Shown: positions 12,590 through 20,849 of the stretch, piece by piece
Numbering within the stretch: the stretch's first letter is position 1
Layout: every line of letters begins with the position of its first letter
Source of the DNA: JACDDK01 sp038198445
GTDB taxonomy: Bacteria > Actinomycetota > Rubrobacteria > Rubrobacterales > Rubrobacteraceae
DNA: 64,000 nucleotides
Direction of reading: 5' to 3'
Assembly: GCA_038198445.1 (NCBI GenBank)
Contig: JBBPZZ010000121.1
Span: 8,603 to 72,602, forward strand
Translations under genes and position numbers: made by a program
Notes under the pieces: generated by a model
The model's input: the letters and a program-made list of their open reading frames with translations, nothing else
Told to the model about the DNA's origin: nothing
Databases searched by the model: none

Positions 12590-12831
12590 CGGCTGTTAAC
12601 CGCCTTCAATGATAAGAAGAAGTGCGCGCGCCGACAAGTAAAATAAAAAAATAACTATGCTAAACATTCCTTTTGCAGGAATTTTCTGAACAGAGCCCTC
12701 TGAGTTTTTCAGGAGGTGTGTTTTCTGGGGGCAATTCCTGAGTACCAGGACTCATTGGATGCTTTTTGGCGATTCGGATATACTTATTTCGCCAGCTCGA
12801 AGTATGTCGCAGTTTACGAAAGAGGAGTTTC
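12590..12831. other. rpmH upstream region
   Basis: These 242 bases precede rpmH. An A-rich run (about 12640-12656) is followed by a TATGCT that could be a -10 element, without a convincing -35. A short imperfect stem (CCTCTGA with TCAGGAGG, about 12699-12718) lies further down. No gene is visible. Confidence 0.4.
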
Positions 12832-12966
12832 ATGAAACGTACTTATCAGCCAAACCGTCGCAAAAGAGCGAAGACACACGGTTTCCGCAAGCGTATGAGC
12901 ACAGTGGGTGGACAGAGAGTAATCGCCGCTCGGCGTCGGCGCGGCCGAAAACGCCTGGCCGTCTGA
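12832..12966 (+). CDS. rpmH: Ribosomal protein bL34
   Basis: bL34 is a small basic protein of the large ribosomal subunit. The 44-residue product begins [18 protein letters not shown] and ends in a run of Arg/Lys (RRRRGRKRL), the family hallmark. The start at ATG 12832 follows AGAGGAG at a good distance; the longer open frame upstream is not coding. It opens the rpmH-rnpA-yidD-yidC-jag cluster that normally lies beside bacterial origins, and rnpA begins only three bases after its stop. Confidence 0.97.
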   Translation: MKRTYQPNRRKRAKTHGFRKRMSTVGGQRVIAARRRRGRKRLAV

Positions 12967-12969
12967 TTT

Positions 12970-13323
12970 TTGCCGGTAAGCAAGATTACAAGGCTGACTG
13001 ACTCCTCGGGGTTTGCCGAGGTTTATAGGAAGGGCGTCGACTACAGAGGTAAGTTGTTCTCCGTACACGCGTTTCCCAACGACCTGGGAACAGCGCGGTT
13101 GGGTCTTTCAGTTTCCAAGAAAGTGGGTAACGCCGTAGTCCGCAACACCGTAAGACGCAGGCTCAGGGAGATATTTCGCGCTGCGCTCCACGCCTTACCC
13201 GATAACCTGGACTTCGTAGTCTCCGCCAGACCGGCTGCGGCGAACGCCTCGTTTCCGGAATTGCAGAGAGAGTTCGATCTAGCTACATGTAAACTAGACT
13301 CTTCCGTGAATTCCAGGGGGTAA
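12970..13323 (+). CDS. rnpA: Ribonuclease P protein component
   Basis: RnpA is the protein cofactor of RNase P, which trims tRNA 5' ends. The 117-residue product has the family core [25 protein letters not shown] with its conserved RNR-like basic helix ([11 protein letters not shown]), and the upstream FAEVYRKG segment. It starts with TTG three bases after rpmH, consistent with translational coupling. The C-terminal tail after ELQREF is less conserved. Length is normal. Confidence 0.95.
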   Translation: MPVSKITRLTDSSGFAEVYRKGVDYRGKLFSVHAFPNDLGTARLGLSVSKKVGNAVVRNTVRRRLREIFRAALHALPDNLDFVVSARPAAANASFPELQREFDLATCKLDSSVNSRG

Positions 13324-13336
13324 AGAGTCTATAGAA

Positions 13337-13549
13337 ATGTTAAAGAAAGCCCTAATTCAGTCGATATTGGCGTACAAGAAGATAATCTCCCCTATTCTGC
13401 CCCCGTCTTGCAGGTTCACGCCGAGTTGTTCACAGTATATGGTGGAGGCAATTGAGAAGCACGGCGTCTTGAAGGGTGGCTCAATGGGAATCTGGAGATT
13501 ACTGCGCTGCCAACCTTTCTCCAAAGGAGGGTTTGACCCAGTAAAATGA
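13337..13549 (+). CDS. yidD: Membrane protein insertion efficiency factor YidD
   Basis: YidD is a small membrane-associated protein that helps YidC-dependent insertion. The 70-residue product carries the family pattern [20 protein letters not shown] followed by [19 protein letters not shown], with its three conserved cysteines. It sits between rnpA and yidC as in most bacteria. An AAAGGAGG stretch late in the gene (13522-13529) is probably the ribosome site for yidC. Confidence 0.96.
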   Translation: MLKKALIQSILAYKKIISPILPPSCRFTPSCSQYMVEAIEKHGVLKGGSMGIWRLLRCQPFSKGGFDPVK

Positions 13550-13559
13550 GTATTTGCGG

Positions 13560-14393
13560 ATGAATACCGTGGCTGATTTTTTTCAGAGGCTGTTTACCCC
13601 CATCGTTAACTTGATGGGCGAGGTGCTGAAATACTTTCATTACGAGTTGAATATGCCTTGGTGGATCTCCATAGCCCTCTTGACCATAATACTCCGCACG
13701 CTTCTCTTCCCTCTCACCTTTAAGCAAGTCAAGAGTATGCGGGCGATGCAGGAGCTAAAGCCGGAGATCGACCGTATACGGGGCCAGTTTAGGGACAACC
13801 GGCAGAGGCAACAGGAAGAGACCATGAAGCTATATCGGGAGCGCAGCGTGAACCCGCTGGGCGGATGTCTTCCCGTCTTGATTCAGATGCCAGTCTTCAT
13901 AGGTATCTTCTATGTGATCCGCCAGTTCGGCGGAACTCCGAACGTAAATCCGCCGACTGAGCCCACCTTCAATCAGGGCGGCATCTTGTGGTTCCAGGAT
14001 CTTTCGCATATGGACCCATACTTGATCCTGCCTATCGTCTCAGCGTTGACAATGCTCGCTGGTATAGAGATAACCTCGAAGAGCGTCGAGCCTCAGCAAC
14101 GCTGGCTAATGAGGGCGATGCCTATAGGATTCACACTATTTCTGTGGCGGTTTCCTGCGGGTCTTTTTGTTTATTGGATTACCTCCAATCTGGTAACGTT
14201 GGCCCAGAACCACATGATTTACAACCGCGGCCCAGGGAGAAAGTCTTCGGACTCCAACAAGGGAGTGCGTGTATCGGACGAGACCAAGGCGTCTACTCCA
14301 AATAAGGGGAATGAGCAGCATGGATCTCAGGCACCAAATAACGTAACCGCCGGCACGAAAAAGACTAAGAGAAAGCGCAGGAGGAAGAAATGA
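13560..14393 (+). CDS. yidC: Membrane protein insertase YidC/Oxa1
   Basis: YidC inserts membrane proteins with or without Sec. The product, about 277 residues, has the short actinobacterial/Gram-positive layout: a first membrane segment at PWWISIALLTIILRTLLFPL, the hydrophilic hairpin with MRAMQELKPEIDRIR, then helices at LGGCLPVLIQMPVFIGIFYV and the last pair near LFLWRFPAGLFVYWITSNLV. The conserved groove Arg is in IILRTL. A Lys/Arg-rich tail (KKTKRKRRRKK) could contact ribosomal RNA. The start may be ATG 13560 or TTG 13554. It overlaps jag by four bases. Confidence 0.95.
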   Translation: MNTVADFFQRLFTPIVNLMGEVLKYFHYELNMPWWISIALLTIILRTLLFPLTFKQVKSMRAMQELKPEIDRIRGQFRDNRQRQQEETMKLYRERSVNPLGGCLPVLIQMPVFIGIFYVIRQFGGTPNVNPPTEPTFNQGGILWFQDLSHMDPYLILPIVSALTMLAGIEITSKSVEPQQRWLMRAMPIGFTLFLWRFPAGLFVYWITSNLVTLAQNHMIYNRGPGRKSSDSNKGVRVSDETKASTPNKGNEQHGSQAPNNVTAGTKKTKRKRRRKK

Positions 14394-15148
14394 GTGAGAG
14401 CCAGGAGTTTTATGCGCCTACAGTAGAGGAAGCTGTCCAAAAGGCTTCTCTCACTCTGGGCATAGGAGCCGAGGAGCTTTCGTATGATGTTGTCGATGCT
14501 GGAGCTGCGGGATTCTTGGGTATAGGAGCTAGAGAAGCCAGAATCAACGTGAGGCAAAATTCATGGGGCAATGATGTGGAGGCTGTGGAGGCGCCTCAAG
14601 CTGAAGAAGTACCGGAAGATGACGTTGCTATTTCCGAAGTAGACGGAGGAGGTCGAGAAGACTCTGGAGACCGGGAGGCGGAAGGCGAGTCCTCAGTCCC
14701 TGAACAACAGATCAAGGAGATAAAGGTTCTTGTAGACTCTATCTTAGAGGCAATGGGCATTGAAGCGCGTACAGATGTCTACGACGCGGGGGACTTTGTA
14801 GCCGTCGACGTAGCATCCCAAGAAACTGGTCTATTTATAGGCCCTAAAGGCGAAACGATCGATGCTCTGCAGTATCTGGTGAATATCTCCGTGTATCAGA
14901 AGAGCCCTACAAAAAAGAGGATAGTTCTTGACTCTGAAGGTTATCGCCAGCGTCGAGTCGAAGCTATTCAAGGCATGGCGCACCGTAGCGCGCGCCGTGC
15001 AGTCCGTGAGCAGGGTCCGATCGAACTGCCCCCGATGAATGCCTCTGAGAGACGCATCGTCCACATTTACCTCAAAGACAATGCGACAGTAACCACGGCG
15101 AGCGATGGCGTAGGAACCGAGCGGCGCGTCAAGGTGTTCCCAGCATAA
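14390..15148 (+). CDS. khpB: Jag/KhpB-type RNA-binding protein
   Basis: The 252-residue protein has an N-terminal Jag domain (EEAVQKASLTLG, then DVVDAGAAGFLGIGAREARI), an acidic linker (about 65-110), a KH domain (GLFIGPKGETIDALQYLVNI) and a C-terminal R3H domain (RRVEAIQGMAHRSARRAVRE, then ASERRIVHIYLKDN). This order defines KhpB/Jag (EloR), an RNA-binding regulator tied to cell elongation in Firmicutes. Its start overlaps yidC by ATGA. It ends before the parS/hairpin region, which probably closes the rpmH operon. Confidence 0.95.
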   Translation: MSESQEFYAPTVEEAVQKASLTLGIGAEELSYDVVDAGAAGFLGIGAREARINVRQNSWGNDVEAVEAPQAEEVPEDDVAISEVDGGGREDSGDREAEGESSVPEQQIKEIKVLVDSILEAMGIEARTDVYDAGDFVAVDVASQETGLFIGPKGETIDALQYLVNISVYQKSPTKKRIVLDSEGYRQRRVEAIQGMAHRSARRAVREQGPIELPPMNASERRIVHIYLKDNATVTTASDGVGTERRVKVFPA

Positions 15149-15161
15149 TAGTTGCCTACGT

Positions 15162-15177
15162 TGTTTCACGTGAAACC
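15162..15177. promoter_or_regulatory. parS: parS site 1 (one mismatch)
   Basis: The 16-base site matches the widely conserved centromere TGTTTCACGTGAAACA except for C at the last base. ParB encoded at 16812 would nucleate here. It lies 13 bases after the khpB stop. Confidence 0.9.
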
Positions 15178-15184
15178 CGGCTTT

Positions 15185-15218
15185 GCGCAGAATGTTTGTT
15201 CCAACAAACATTCTGCGC
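15185..15218. terminator. Perfect 16-bp hairpin between two parS sites
   Basis: GCGCAGAATGTTTGTT (15185-15200) pairs exactly with 15203-15218 around a two-base centre. It follows khpB and precedes rsmG, so it may terminate the rpmH-khpB transcript, although no T-run follows. The perfect symmetry could also serve as a DNA-level site between the two centromere sites. Confidence 0.6.
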
Positions 15219-15249
15219 CCGTCGGACATCTCATCAACGTAAGTCTTAT

Positions 15250-15279
15250 TGGGAACTGTTTCACGTGAAACAGTTCCCA
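15250..15279. promoter_or_regulatory. parS: parS site 2 inside a perfect 30-bp palindrome
   Basis: The exact 16-base parS consensus lies at 15257-15272. Symmetry continues for seven further bases on each side, giving a perfect 30-base palindrome that ends on the A of the likely rsmG start codon. The site therefore covers the rsmG leader. Confidence 0.96.
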
Positions 15280-16034
15280 TGCAGAACGACGGTTCTTGTA
15301 GGTTGATTACTTCGTTCAATCGGCAAACAGCGACTTGGGGACTGACTGTAGCAAAGAATCAGATCTCTTCACTAGAGAAATTTGGTCGCATGTTAAGTGG
15401 ATACGAAGAGGCAAATGTTATAGGCACGCGAGTATTTGAAAGAATAATGGAAGATCATGTCCTCGACTCCCTATCATGCCTACTGTTTACTGGATTCAGC
15501 AGAGATTGTCGCGTAATAGATGTGGGCGCTGGGGCTGGCTTGCCAGGAATACCATTAAAGCTCGTATCTTCGCAGCTAGACCTATACTTACTGGAAGCGA
15601 CCGCAAAGAAGGCAACGTTCATCCGAAGCGTTATAAACAGGATGAATCTACAGGACACTAACGTTCTGAATTTACGTGCAGAGGAGTTGGCGCAACGTGC
15701 GGATTATCGTGGAAAGTACGATATAGCCACGGCTCGCGCCCTGGGCTCTGTGTCTACTGTTGCCGAGTATTGTCTGCCCTTGGTCCGGGTCGGAGGGCAT
15801 GTATTGGCGATGAAAGGTAACCCCCCGGAGGCGGAGTTATCCGAGGGAGAGCACGCGATACGTCTGCTGGGGGGGCGTATGTCCGAAACAATAGAGGTTC
15901 CATTGCTGGAGGAGGTTCGGGCTCGGCAACGGACCCTGGTCATCATAGAGAAGGTGAAGGAGACGCCTCGTCAATATCCGCGAAAACCAGGCCAAATGAA
16001 GAAACATCCGCTCGGACGCAAGAAAGACAGTTGA
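15279..16034 (+). CDS. rsmG: 16S rRNA (guanine-527-N7) methyltransferase
   Basis: RsmG (GidB) methylates G527 of 16S rRNA using SAM. The product, about 251 residues, has the Rossmann SAM site VIDVGAGAGLPGIPLKL, the ATAKKATFIRSVINRM segment, and the TARALGSVSTVAEYCLPLVR and MKGNPPEAE motifs. I place the start at ATG 15279. A longer frame from TTG 15249 would translate through parS 2, as rsmG frames often do next to parS sites, but has no better support. It overlaps the parA open frame by a few bases. Basic C-terminal tail. Confidence 0.93.
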   Translation: MQNDGSCRLITSFNRQTATWGLTVAKNQISSLEKFGRMLSGYEEANVIGTRVFERIMEDHVLDSLSCLLFTGFSRDCRVIDVGAGAGLPGIPLKLVSSQLDLYLLEATAKKATFIRSVINRMNLQDTNVLNLRAEELAQRADYRGKYDIATARALGSVSTVAEYCLPLVRVGGHVLAMKGNPPEAELSEGEHAIRLLGGRMSETIEVPLLEEVRARQRTLVIIEKVKETPRQYPRKPGQMKKHPLGRKKDS

Positions 16035-16048
16035 AACACCATGTTAGT

Positions 16049-16819
16049 ATGGTCGGAGTGAAAAACGTAGTAGCCATAGTGAACCAGAAAGGCGGAGTGG
16101 GGAAAAGCACCACGGCGATCAACCTGGCTGCCTATCTGGCTAACAAAGGCGAGAAAGTGCTTGTGGCTGATATGGACCCACAGGGCAACGCTACGAGCGG
16201 CCTCGGGGTTTTCGAGCTGACCAACGGTTGTATGTACGACGTTCTGTTGGAGGGCAAGCCTCTACAAGATGTAGCCGTAACAACCGGTGTACCGGGGCTT
16301 GATGTAGCACCGTCCACGATCAATCTTGTAGGGGCCGAGGTGGAATTGGTATCTGCGTTAGCCCGAGAATTCAAGCTAAAGAAGGCGCTACGAAAACTGC
16401 CGAAAGGCGCTTACGATCGTGTTCTGTTGGACTGTCCTCCTTCATTGGATCTCTTGACGCTGAATGCTCTGGCGGCGGCGGATGAGGTGCTTATCCCTAT
16501 ACAGTGCGAATATTACGCTCTTGAAGGACTGACGCAGCTTATGCGGAGCATCCGGATGGTGCGCCAGGAGTTAAACCCGGATCTTGAAATCGGCGGGGTT
16601 CTCCTGACCATGTTCGACCCTCGCACTAACCTAGCGCATCAAGTAGCGTCAGAGGTGAGATCCTTCTTCGGAGACCGCGTGTTTCAAACAATCATACCGC
16701 GTAACGTGAGACTCAGCGAAGCACCCAGTTACGGCCTGCCAGTAGCATTGTATGCTCCAAAAAGCACAGGAGCGGAGGCGTATGAAGCGGTTGCCGAGGA
16801 GGTGAGGAGCCGTGGGTAG
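16049..16819 (+). CDS. parA: Chromosome partitioning ATPase ParA/Soj
   Basis: ParA is a Walker-type ATPase that binds DNA non-specifically and moves ParB-parS complexes. The product, about 256 residues, carries the deviant Walker A KGGVGKSTTAINLA, switch I MDPQGNATSGLG, and Walker B VLLDCPPSLDLLTLNAL. It lacks a helix-turn-helix extension, so it is the chromosomal type. Start options are ATG 16049, TTG 16031 and GTG 16058; none has a clear ribosome site. It overlaps parB by eight bases. Confidence 0.96.
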   Translation: MVGVKNVVAIVNQKGGVGKSTTAINLAAYLANKGEKVLVADMDPQGNATSGLGVFELTNGCMYDVLLEGKPLQDVAVTTGVPGLDVAPSTINLVGAEVELVSALAREFKLKKALRKLPKGAYDRVLLDCPPSLDLLTLNALAAADEVLIPIQCEYYALEGLTQLMRSIRMVRQELNPDLEIGGVLLTMFDPRTNLAHQVASEVRSFFGDRVFQTIIPRNVRLSEAPSYGLPVALYAPKSTGAEAYEAVAEEVRSRG

Positions 16820-17681
16820 ACGCGGTTTGGGTCGTGGTCTCTCCGCACTTATATCGACTGGGGAGAGCGTAGGCGGGCTCAGGTTCGAGGAGATACCAGT
16901 CTCGGCAATTAAACCGAACGTTCACCAGCCGCGCAGAGATTTTCCTGAAGCGGGAATTCGGGAGCTGGCGGCGTCAATACGGGAGGTTGGTATCCTGCAG
17001 CCGCTCGTCATTCGTTCCACCGAGGATGGATTCCAGTTAATCGCGGGAGAGCGTCGTCTACGGGCGGCCAAGCAGGCTGGTCTGGAAAGAGTGCCGGTAT
17101 TGATCCGTCCCGCCGGAGAAAACGAGTCCATGGAGCTGGCGCTCGTCGAAAACCTTCAGAGAGAGGATCTGAACCCTCTGGAGACCGCTGCGGCATACCA
17201 GGCGCTAATGGATGGTTTTGGACTGAGCAAGGAGCAACTGGCGAACCGGCTTGGGAAGAGCCGGGCCGCCGTGACGAATACTCTCCGCCTCGTGCGCTTG
17301 CCGGCGCAGGTACAGGAGATGCTTCTCCAGGGCAAGCTCACGGAGGGGCATGCGAGGGCGCTCCTGGCACTGGAGACCGATGAGCAAAAGATCCATCTCG
17401 CAAAGAAAGTCTACAAAGACAAAAGCACGGTACGTAAGACCGAGGAAATGGTTAGAGAGTATCTATCTGGGAAAATGGAGCAAGAAACACCGCCAGACAA
17501 TAACGAGAGCAAAGTTCCTCCGAGCGAATACGAAGAGGCTTCTCGATTGATCCAGGAAGCCATAACGTTGCCTGTGAAGGTGAAATCCTCCCGCGTAGGA
17601 GGCAAGCTGGAGATACGCTTCCGTGAGAACGGTCAACTAGAGGCACTAGTAGCCCTCTTGACATCCAGAGAGACGGGCTAG
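16812..17681 (+). CDS. parB: Chromosome partitioning protein ParB/Spo0J
   Basis: ParB is a CTP-dependent clamp that loads at parS. The 289-residue product has the N-terminal GRRGLGRGLSALI that touches ParA, the CTP-binding boxes NVHQPRRDF, GILQPLVIR and GERRLRAAKQAG, the ALVENLQREDLNPLE motif, the helix-turn-helix LSKEQLANRLGKSRAAVTNTLRL, and a C-terminal dimerisation region (VKVKSSRVGGKLEIRF). GTG start inside the parA end. Two parS sites lie 1.6 kb upstream. Confidence 0.97.
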   Translation: MGRRGLGRGLSALISTGESVGGLRFEEIPVSAIKPNVHQPRRDFPEAGIRELAASIREVGILQPLVIRSTEDGFQLIAGERRLRAAKQAGLERVPVLIRPAGENESMELALVENLQREDLNPLETAAAYQALMDGFGLSKEQLANRLGKSRAAVTNTLRLVRLPAQVQEMLLQGKLTEGHARALLALETDEQKIHLAKKVYKDKSTVRKTEEMVREYLSGKMEQETPPDNNESKVPPSEYEEASRLIQEAITLPVKVKSSRVGGKLEIRFRENGQLEALVALLTSRETG

Positions 17682-17818
17682 AATATTATTGCATAAGTAA
17701 CACAACGTGCTTGTCATAAAAGCACCGGGCTAAGAAGGAGAGCATCTCCAGCGGCGTGGCCGAAATGCGTGGTGGTGTAGAATCCTTTTTCTAGCAGAGC
17801 GTTGCGCGAGGGGGAAGA

Positions 17819-18724
17819 GTGGGCGTTAGGGTACAGATAGCTGTCTTCTTTGGGGTTGTAGTGTTGCTTCTAGTTCCCGTAGGCGTTGCCGGAGCCTTGA
17901 CCAAAGCCGAAGCTGGAGGTACTAGCGTCGAGGTCATAGCCGCTCACGGGAAGACGACGACCGTTTCAGCGCGTTCAGTTCCCGCGCAAAAGGTGGAGGA
18001 ACAGGCTTCGGCGGTGAGCGATCCTTCCGAGGCGGGGAGGAATGCGCGTGTATCCCGCATCGAACAGGTCGTGGAAAGGTCCAACTCAAGCGTCGCGGTG
18101 TCTGGAGGGGTTGCCGGCGGGGGTACCAGAGCCGCTATTGCAAGCAGGAAATCACCTCAAGGAGCCGCGCCCGCGGAAGATGGCGCCGAAGTAACTCGTG
18201 AAGAGTTGGGAACAGAGGAGAGGGGGGCTCTTCAAAGGACCAAACAGGCAAGTGGCGGAGGTGTAGTCCCGCCAGGACGCGAGTTGCGGATTGCGCGTCA
18301 GGACATAGTAGCTCGCCCGGTCGGGAGGATCTCGAAAGAAAAGTATAAGCAACTGTACAAGAAGTCGGCTGAGAAGTACGGTTTTGGCGCGGACTGGTAC
18401 GTGCTGGCGGCTGTTGGCTGGGTCGAGTCGCGACACGGAGAGGACATGGGGCCATCAAGCTCCGGGGCGATGGGTCCGATGCAGTTTCTCCCTTCGACCT
18501 GGAAGACATCGGGAGTCGACGGAAACCACGACGGCGTCAAGAACATTATGGACCCCAGGGATGCGATCCCCGCCTCAGCCAGATACCTGAAGCGCGGAGG
18601 CGCGCCGAAGGATTGGTTCGCCGCACTCTACACATACAACCACTCTCCTCGGTATGTGAGAGACGTTCTAAACTCCGCCGAGCGCTACCGGCGGCTGGCG
18701 AAGAACCACAAGGCGGGACTGTAA
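17819..18724 (+). CDS. Secreted lytic transglycosylase (SLT fold)
   Basis: Predicted peptidoglycan-cleaving enzyme outside the membrane. A GTG start gives a hydrophobic N-terminus (AVFFGVVVLLLVPVGVAGAL) acting as signal or anchor. A long low-complexity Ala/Ser/Gly/Glu region (about 30-165) spaces the catalytic domain. The C-terminal domain (about 175-295) has the lysozyme-like pattern YVLAAVGWVESRHGE with its catalytic Glu, then GAMGPMQFLPSTW and DPRDAIPASARYL, ending FAALYTYNHSPRYVRDVL. This is the MltB/GH103-like actinobacterial layout. It stands alone after parB with 137 bases between them. Confidence 0.9.
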   Translation: MGVRVQIAVFFGVVVLLLVPVGVAGALTKAEAGGTSVEVIAAHGKTTTVSARSVPAQKVEEQASAVSDPSEAGRNARVSRIEQVVERSNSSVAVSGGVAGGGTRAAIASRKSPQGAAPAEDGAEVTREELGTEERGALQRTKQASGGGVVPPGRELRIARQDIVARPVGRISKEKYKQLYKKSAEKYGFGADWYVLAAVGWVESRHGEDMGPSSSGAMGPMQFLPSTWKTSGVDGNHDGVKNIMDPRDAIPASARYLKRGGAPKDWFAALYTYNHSPRYVRDVLNSAERYRRLAKNHKAGL

Positions 18725-18758
18725 AGAGCCGGAGGAAAGTTACCTAGGGGGTGTTTCG

Positions 18759-19106
18759 ATGGAGACTTCGCGAACCGAGATGTTTCACAAGCTGCTCCAG
18801 AAGGACCCTGACAACCCCATGATCCTCTGCTCCCTCGGTATCGAGTTGTTCAAGGAGAAGAACTACCCTGAAGCCCGAACCCACCTGGAGCGCGCGGTGC
18901 AAAACAAGCCGGACTACTCCGTCGCCTACCGGATGCTCGGCCGGACTCTCTACGAACTTCACGAGGACGTGGAGGCCAGAAAGACTTTCGACGCAGGCCG
19001 CGACATAGCCCTAAAAAACGGGGACCTCCAGACCGTCAAGGAGATAGACGTTTTCTCTCGCCGACTGGAGAAACGCGAGAGAGGAGAGGACGCGCCGGAA
19101 CAGTAG
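18759..19106 (+). CDS. Tetratricopeptide-repeat protein
   Basis: The 115-residue product is almost wholly TPR helices: NPMILCSLGIELFKEKNYPEA and YSVAYRMLGRTLYELHEDVE are consecutive repeats with the usual small/aromatic spacing, followed by a third partial repeat ending in KEIDVFSRRLEKRERG. TPR proteins are protein-protein adaptors. There is no signal peptide or membrane segment. ATG 18759 follows a GGAGGAAAG stretch about 20 bases upstream and a GGGGG closer by. The partner is unknown; the next genes in the same direction are of unknown function. Confidence 0.85.
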   Translation: METSRTEMFHKLLQKDPDNPMILCSLGIELFKEKNYPEARTHLERAVQNKPDYSVAYRMLGRTLYELHEDVEARKTFDAGRDIALKNGDLQTVKEIDVFSRRLEKRERGEDAPEQ

Positions 19107-19135
19107 CGGGCCGGGCTTCTGCTAACATCCGGGAT

Positions 19136-19597
19136 GTGTTGGAAGCTACGGTAGGCATATTCGTCGATTACGAGAGTCCGCTCGCGCGCCGGGTGGCCGG
19201 GAACATCTGGTCCGGCCTCTACCAGGCGGCCTTCGAGGCCGGGTACGTGAAGACCACGGCGCTCTGGGAGAGCCTTAGAGAAGAGCATCTTCCCGGGAAA
19301 CTAGACGGTCCGCTCGTCCACGTCTTCGTCGTGGGACAGGATCGCCCAGACGCCGTCGAAGCCGTGGGAATAGCCGGGGACGAAGGCGTAGCTCGCCTCT
19401 GCGGAGTGGTAGTAGCCGTGCCGGACCGACCCAGTCCTCTGGCGGGTTCGCTTCTATATCAGGGAGTAGAAAAGCTAACCGGGTCCGGGGTAAAGATCGG
19501 CGCCGTCGAGCCAGCTCTACTTCATGCCGTGCCCGAAGAGAGTGCAGCCTACGCCCGAAACCTCTTCGAACGTCTTCGCGCTCTCCAGGAAGCCTGA
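19136..19597 (+). CDS. Hypothetical protein
   Basis: I do not recognise the family. The 153-residue product starts with GTG and shows alternating strands and helices (ATVGIFVDYESPLARRVAG; PLVHVFVVGQDRPDAVEAVG; RLCGVVVAVPDRPSPLAGSL), compatible with an alpha/beta fold. No metal site or nucleotide loop is clear. It ends eight bases before the DUF92 start and likely shares a transcript with it and the TPR gene. Confidence 0.6.
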   Translation: MLEATVGIFVDYESPLARRVAGNIWSGLYQAAFEAGYVKTTALWESLREEHLPGKLDGPLVHVFVVGQDRPDAVEAVGIAGDEGVARLCGVVVAVPDRPSPLAGSLLYQGVEKLTGSGVKIGAVEPALLHAVPEESAAYARNLFERLRALQEA

Positions 19598-19604
19598 CAA
19601 GGCA

Positions 19605-20300
19605 ATGGCCGTCCAGGTGGCATGGGCCATCGTAATAACGGCCGCGTTCTCCTCGCTGGCGTATCTACTGGGGATGGTGAGCCGGAGTGGAGCTTTGGGC
19701 GGATTCGTCGTCGCAGCCTTGATCTACACTTGTCTCGGACCCCAAGGTTTCATAGTCCTGGCCTTCTTTGTTATCGGCGGCTCCGCCCTCACCCACCTCG
19801 GATACGAGCGAAAGCGCCGCTCCGGGACCGCGGAATCTAGTGGCGGACGCCGCGGCGCGAAGAACGCCCTCGCCAATTGCGGTGTCGCCGTGGCCTGCGC
19901 CCTGCTCGCCGCCGCGACCGGCTCCCCTGCCTTCGCCGCCGCCTTCGTCGCTTCTCTGGGCGCCGCTTTTGCTGATACAGCCGAGTCCGAGGTAGGCGGA
20001 CTCTACGGTAGCTCTCCGCGTCTCATTGCTACTCTGCGGAAGGTTCCGCCCGGCACGGATGGCGCTGTTTCCCTGCTTGGCACGCTCGCTGGCGTCGCCA
20101 CCGCACTCCTGACAGCCGTGCTTGGCGTTGCGTTGGGGCTGATAGAGAGTCCGACCGCGATGCTTCTGACTACTGTAGCAGCCTATCTCGGTACCGTTGC
20201 CGATAGCCTTATGGGAGCGTTGGTACCGCGTATCGGCAACGAGGCCACCAACTTACTCTGCACTCTCACGGCCGTCGCACTGATCCTTCTCCTGATCTAA
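19605..20300 (+). CDS. DUF92 (TMEM19-type) integral membrane protein
   Basis: The 231-residue product has six or more hydrophobic segments and the DUF92 signature region: GALGGFVVAALIYTCLGPQG early, FADTAESEVGGLYG and RLIATLRKVPPGTDGAVSLL in the middle, and ADSLMGALVPRIGNEATNLL late. Fusion proteins pairing DUF92 with phytol/farnesol kinases are known in plants and archaea, but the activity of stand-alone members is uncertain. ATG 19605 is chosen over an upstream in-frame start that would overlap the previous gene. Its stop codon TAA is formed by the TA target of an IS630-type insertion plus the next A. Confidence 0.85.
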   Translation: MAVQVAWAIVITAAFSSLAYLLGMVSRSGALGGFVVAALIYTCLGPQGFIVLAFFVIGGSALTHLGYERKRRSGTAESSGGRRGAKNALANCGVAVACALLAAATGSPAFAAAFVASLGAAFADTAESEVGGLYGSSPRLIATLRKVPPGTDGAVSLLGTLAGVATALLTAVLGVALGLIESPTAMLLTTVAAYLGTVADSLMGALVPRIGNEATNLLCTLTAVALILLLI

Positions 20301-20324
20301 GTATCTCAAAGGTACAATTGGAAG
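20300..20324 (+). repeat. Left terminal inverted repeat of the IS630 element
   Basis: Starts AGTATCTC, identical to the right end over eight bases, then similar over a further dozen or more with one one-base gap (AAG, T and ACAAT shared). Confidence 0.85.
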
Positions 20325-20849
20325 ATGCCACCATCAAGACTCATTCGACTGACGGAGGAAGAAGACATCCAGCTACGGGAGATCGAGCAGGATCCCCATC
20401 TCAGGCCCAAGGTGCGCTTGCGTGCCCAGGTTCTGCGCCTCTCCAACCGAGGATCGAACATGGCGACCATAGCCTCCTACACAGGCCGCAGCCCGCAGAG
20501 CATAGGACGCGACCTCGACCGTTGGGCACAGCGGGGCGTCGAGGGACTCGCCGACGGCGCCCCTCCGGGCAATCCGCCGCGCGTAAGCGGGCCTATGAGG
20601 GACTTCATGGAGGAGAGACTTGCGGAGGCGCGGACTTGGAACGCCACACAACTGACCGAGGCTCTTGAGGAGGGCTTCGGACTCGCGGTGACGCCGGAGG
20701 CCGTCCGGCAGCATCTGCTTTCCATGGGCTATTCGTGGAAGCGCACCCGCTACGCTCCCGCCAAGGAGCCGGACCCTGAGGAGGAGAGGGAGGCCCGCAA
20801 GGAGCTGGGGGAGCTAAAAAGGGGGCCGCGGAGGGCCGGGTGGTGTTGA
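20325..20849 (+). CDS. IS630 transposase, first frame (DNA-binding part)
   Basis: The 174-residue product is the N-terminal half of an IS630 transposase: a first helix-turn-helix (RGSNMATIASYTGRSPQSIG) and a second (VTPEAVRQHLLSMGYSWKRT) typical of the paired domain that grips the terminal repeats. It ends without the DDE domain. Near its end the run AAAAAGGGGG (20816-20825) reads CTA AAA AGG in frame. A -1 slip there joins it to the second frame to give a full-length enzyme, as in other two-frame IS630 elements. Confidence 0.88.
   Translation: MPPSRLIRLTEEEDIQLREIEQDPHLRPKVRLRAQVLRLSNRGSNMATIASYTGRSPQSIGRDLDRWAQRGVEGLADGAPPGNPPRVSGPMRDFMEERLAEARTWNATQLTEALEEGFGLAVTPEAVRQHLLSMGYSWKRTRYAPAKEPDPEEEREARKELGELKRGPRRAGWC

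Noticed and set aside
17707..17725. Stem GTGCTT/AAGCAC after parB
   Set aside because: Six pairs without a T-run; too weak to call a terminator.
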